Shown in pieces: positions 37,019 through 37,076 of a stretch of DNA of 37,076 bases. The DNA is from Pseudobdellovibrionaceae bacterium (GTDB lineage: Bacteria; Bdellovibrionota; FAC87; UBA2466), in assembly GCA_023250715.1 (NCBI GenBank), contig JAHFAF010000014.1:1-37076 (forward strand), read 5' to 3'. How positions within the stretch are numbered: position 1 is the stretch's first letter; every line of letters starts with the position of its first letter. The notes beneath the pieces are model-generated. The model was given only the letters and a program-made list of their open reading frames with translations, was not told the DNA's origin and did no database searches. The translations under genes were made by a program, and so were the position numbers.

Positions 37019-37076
37019 GTTTGTGGTAACTAATTAAATATTCGAAAATACTACGCATTTTAGCATCTCCTGATAG

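Noticed and set aside
1-37076. CRISPR arrays, tRNA/rRNA genes, transposases, integrases or phage genes
   Set aside because: None recognised on either strand; no regularly spaced repeats and no transposase or integrase motifs in the ORF translations.

Overview
The window is about 37 kb of bacterial DNA. Gene content suggests a Bdellovibrionota- or Deltaproteobacteria-like Gram-negative, but this assignment is an inference and uncertain. From left to right it contains: (i) the 3' end of a surface/adhesin-like gene with FDxxYYLxxxPDV and DUF5648-type repeats; (ii) an AbiEi/AbiEii type IV toxin-antitoxin pair preceded by two near-identical 23-bp inverted repeats; (iii) a run of signal-peptide proteins, including an N,N-dimethylformamidase-beta-like/LamG chimera; (iv) an 8.6-kb cyclic beta-1,2-glucan synthase (NdvB/ChvB-like) whose stop codon lies inside a 38-bp perfect tandem duplication; (v) an exported HNH nuclease, a dipeptidyl peptidase III (M49), a PepE-like S51 peptidase and an acetyl-CoA hydrolase/4-hydroxybutyrate CoA-transferase family protein; (vi) a compact, translationally coupled group 3b-like [NiFe] hydrogenase operon (cNMP-domain protein, HyhB-G-S-L, protease, HypA-like, HypF, HypC, HypD, HypE) with no hypB and a HypA-like protein lacking the zinc-finger module; (vii) formate-tetrahydrofolate ligase; (viii) a three-gene minus-strand operon encoding a CsgG/FlgO-like exported protein, a Pro-rich TPR protein and a protein that reads as a minimal FliF (RBM3-like domain plus TM) fused to a FliG-like M/C region; (ix) a lipoprotein with a terminator. 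The best candidates for an undescribed system are the FliF-FliG-like trans-envelope operon and the hydrogenase operon with the zinc-less HypA. All family assignments come from reading motifs; no search was run.
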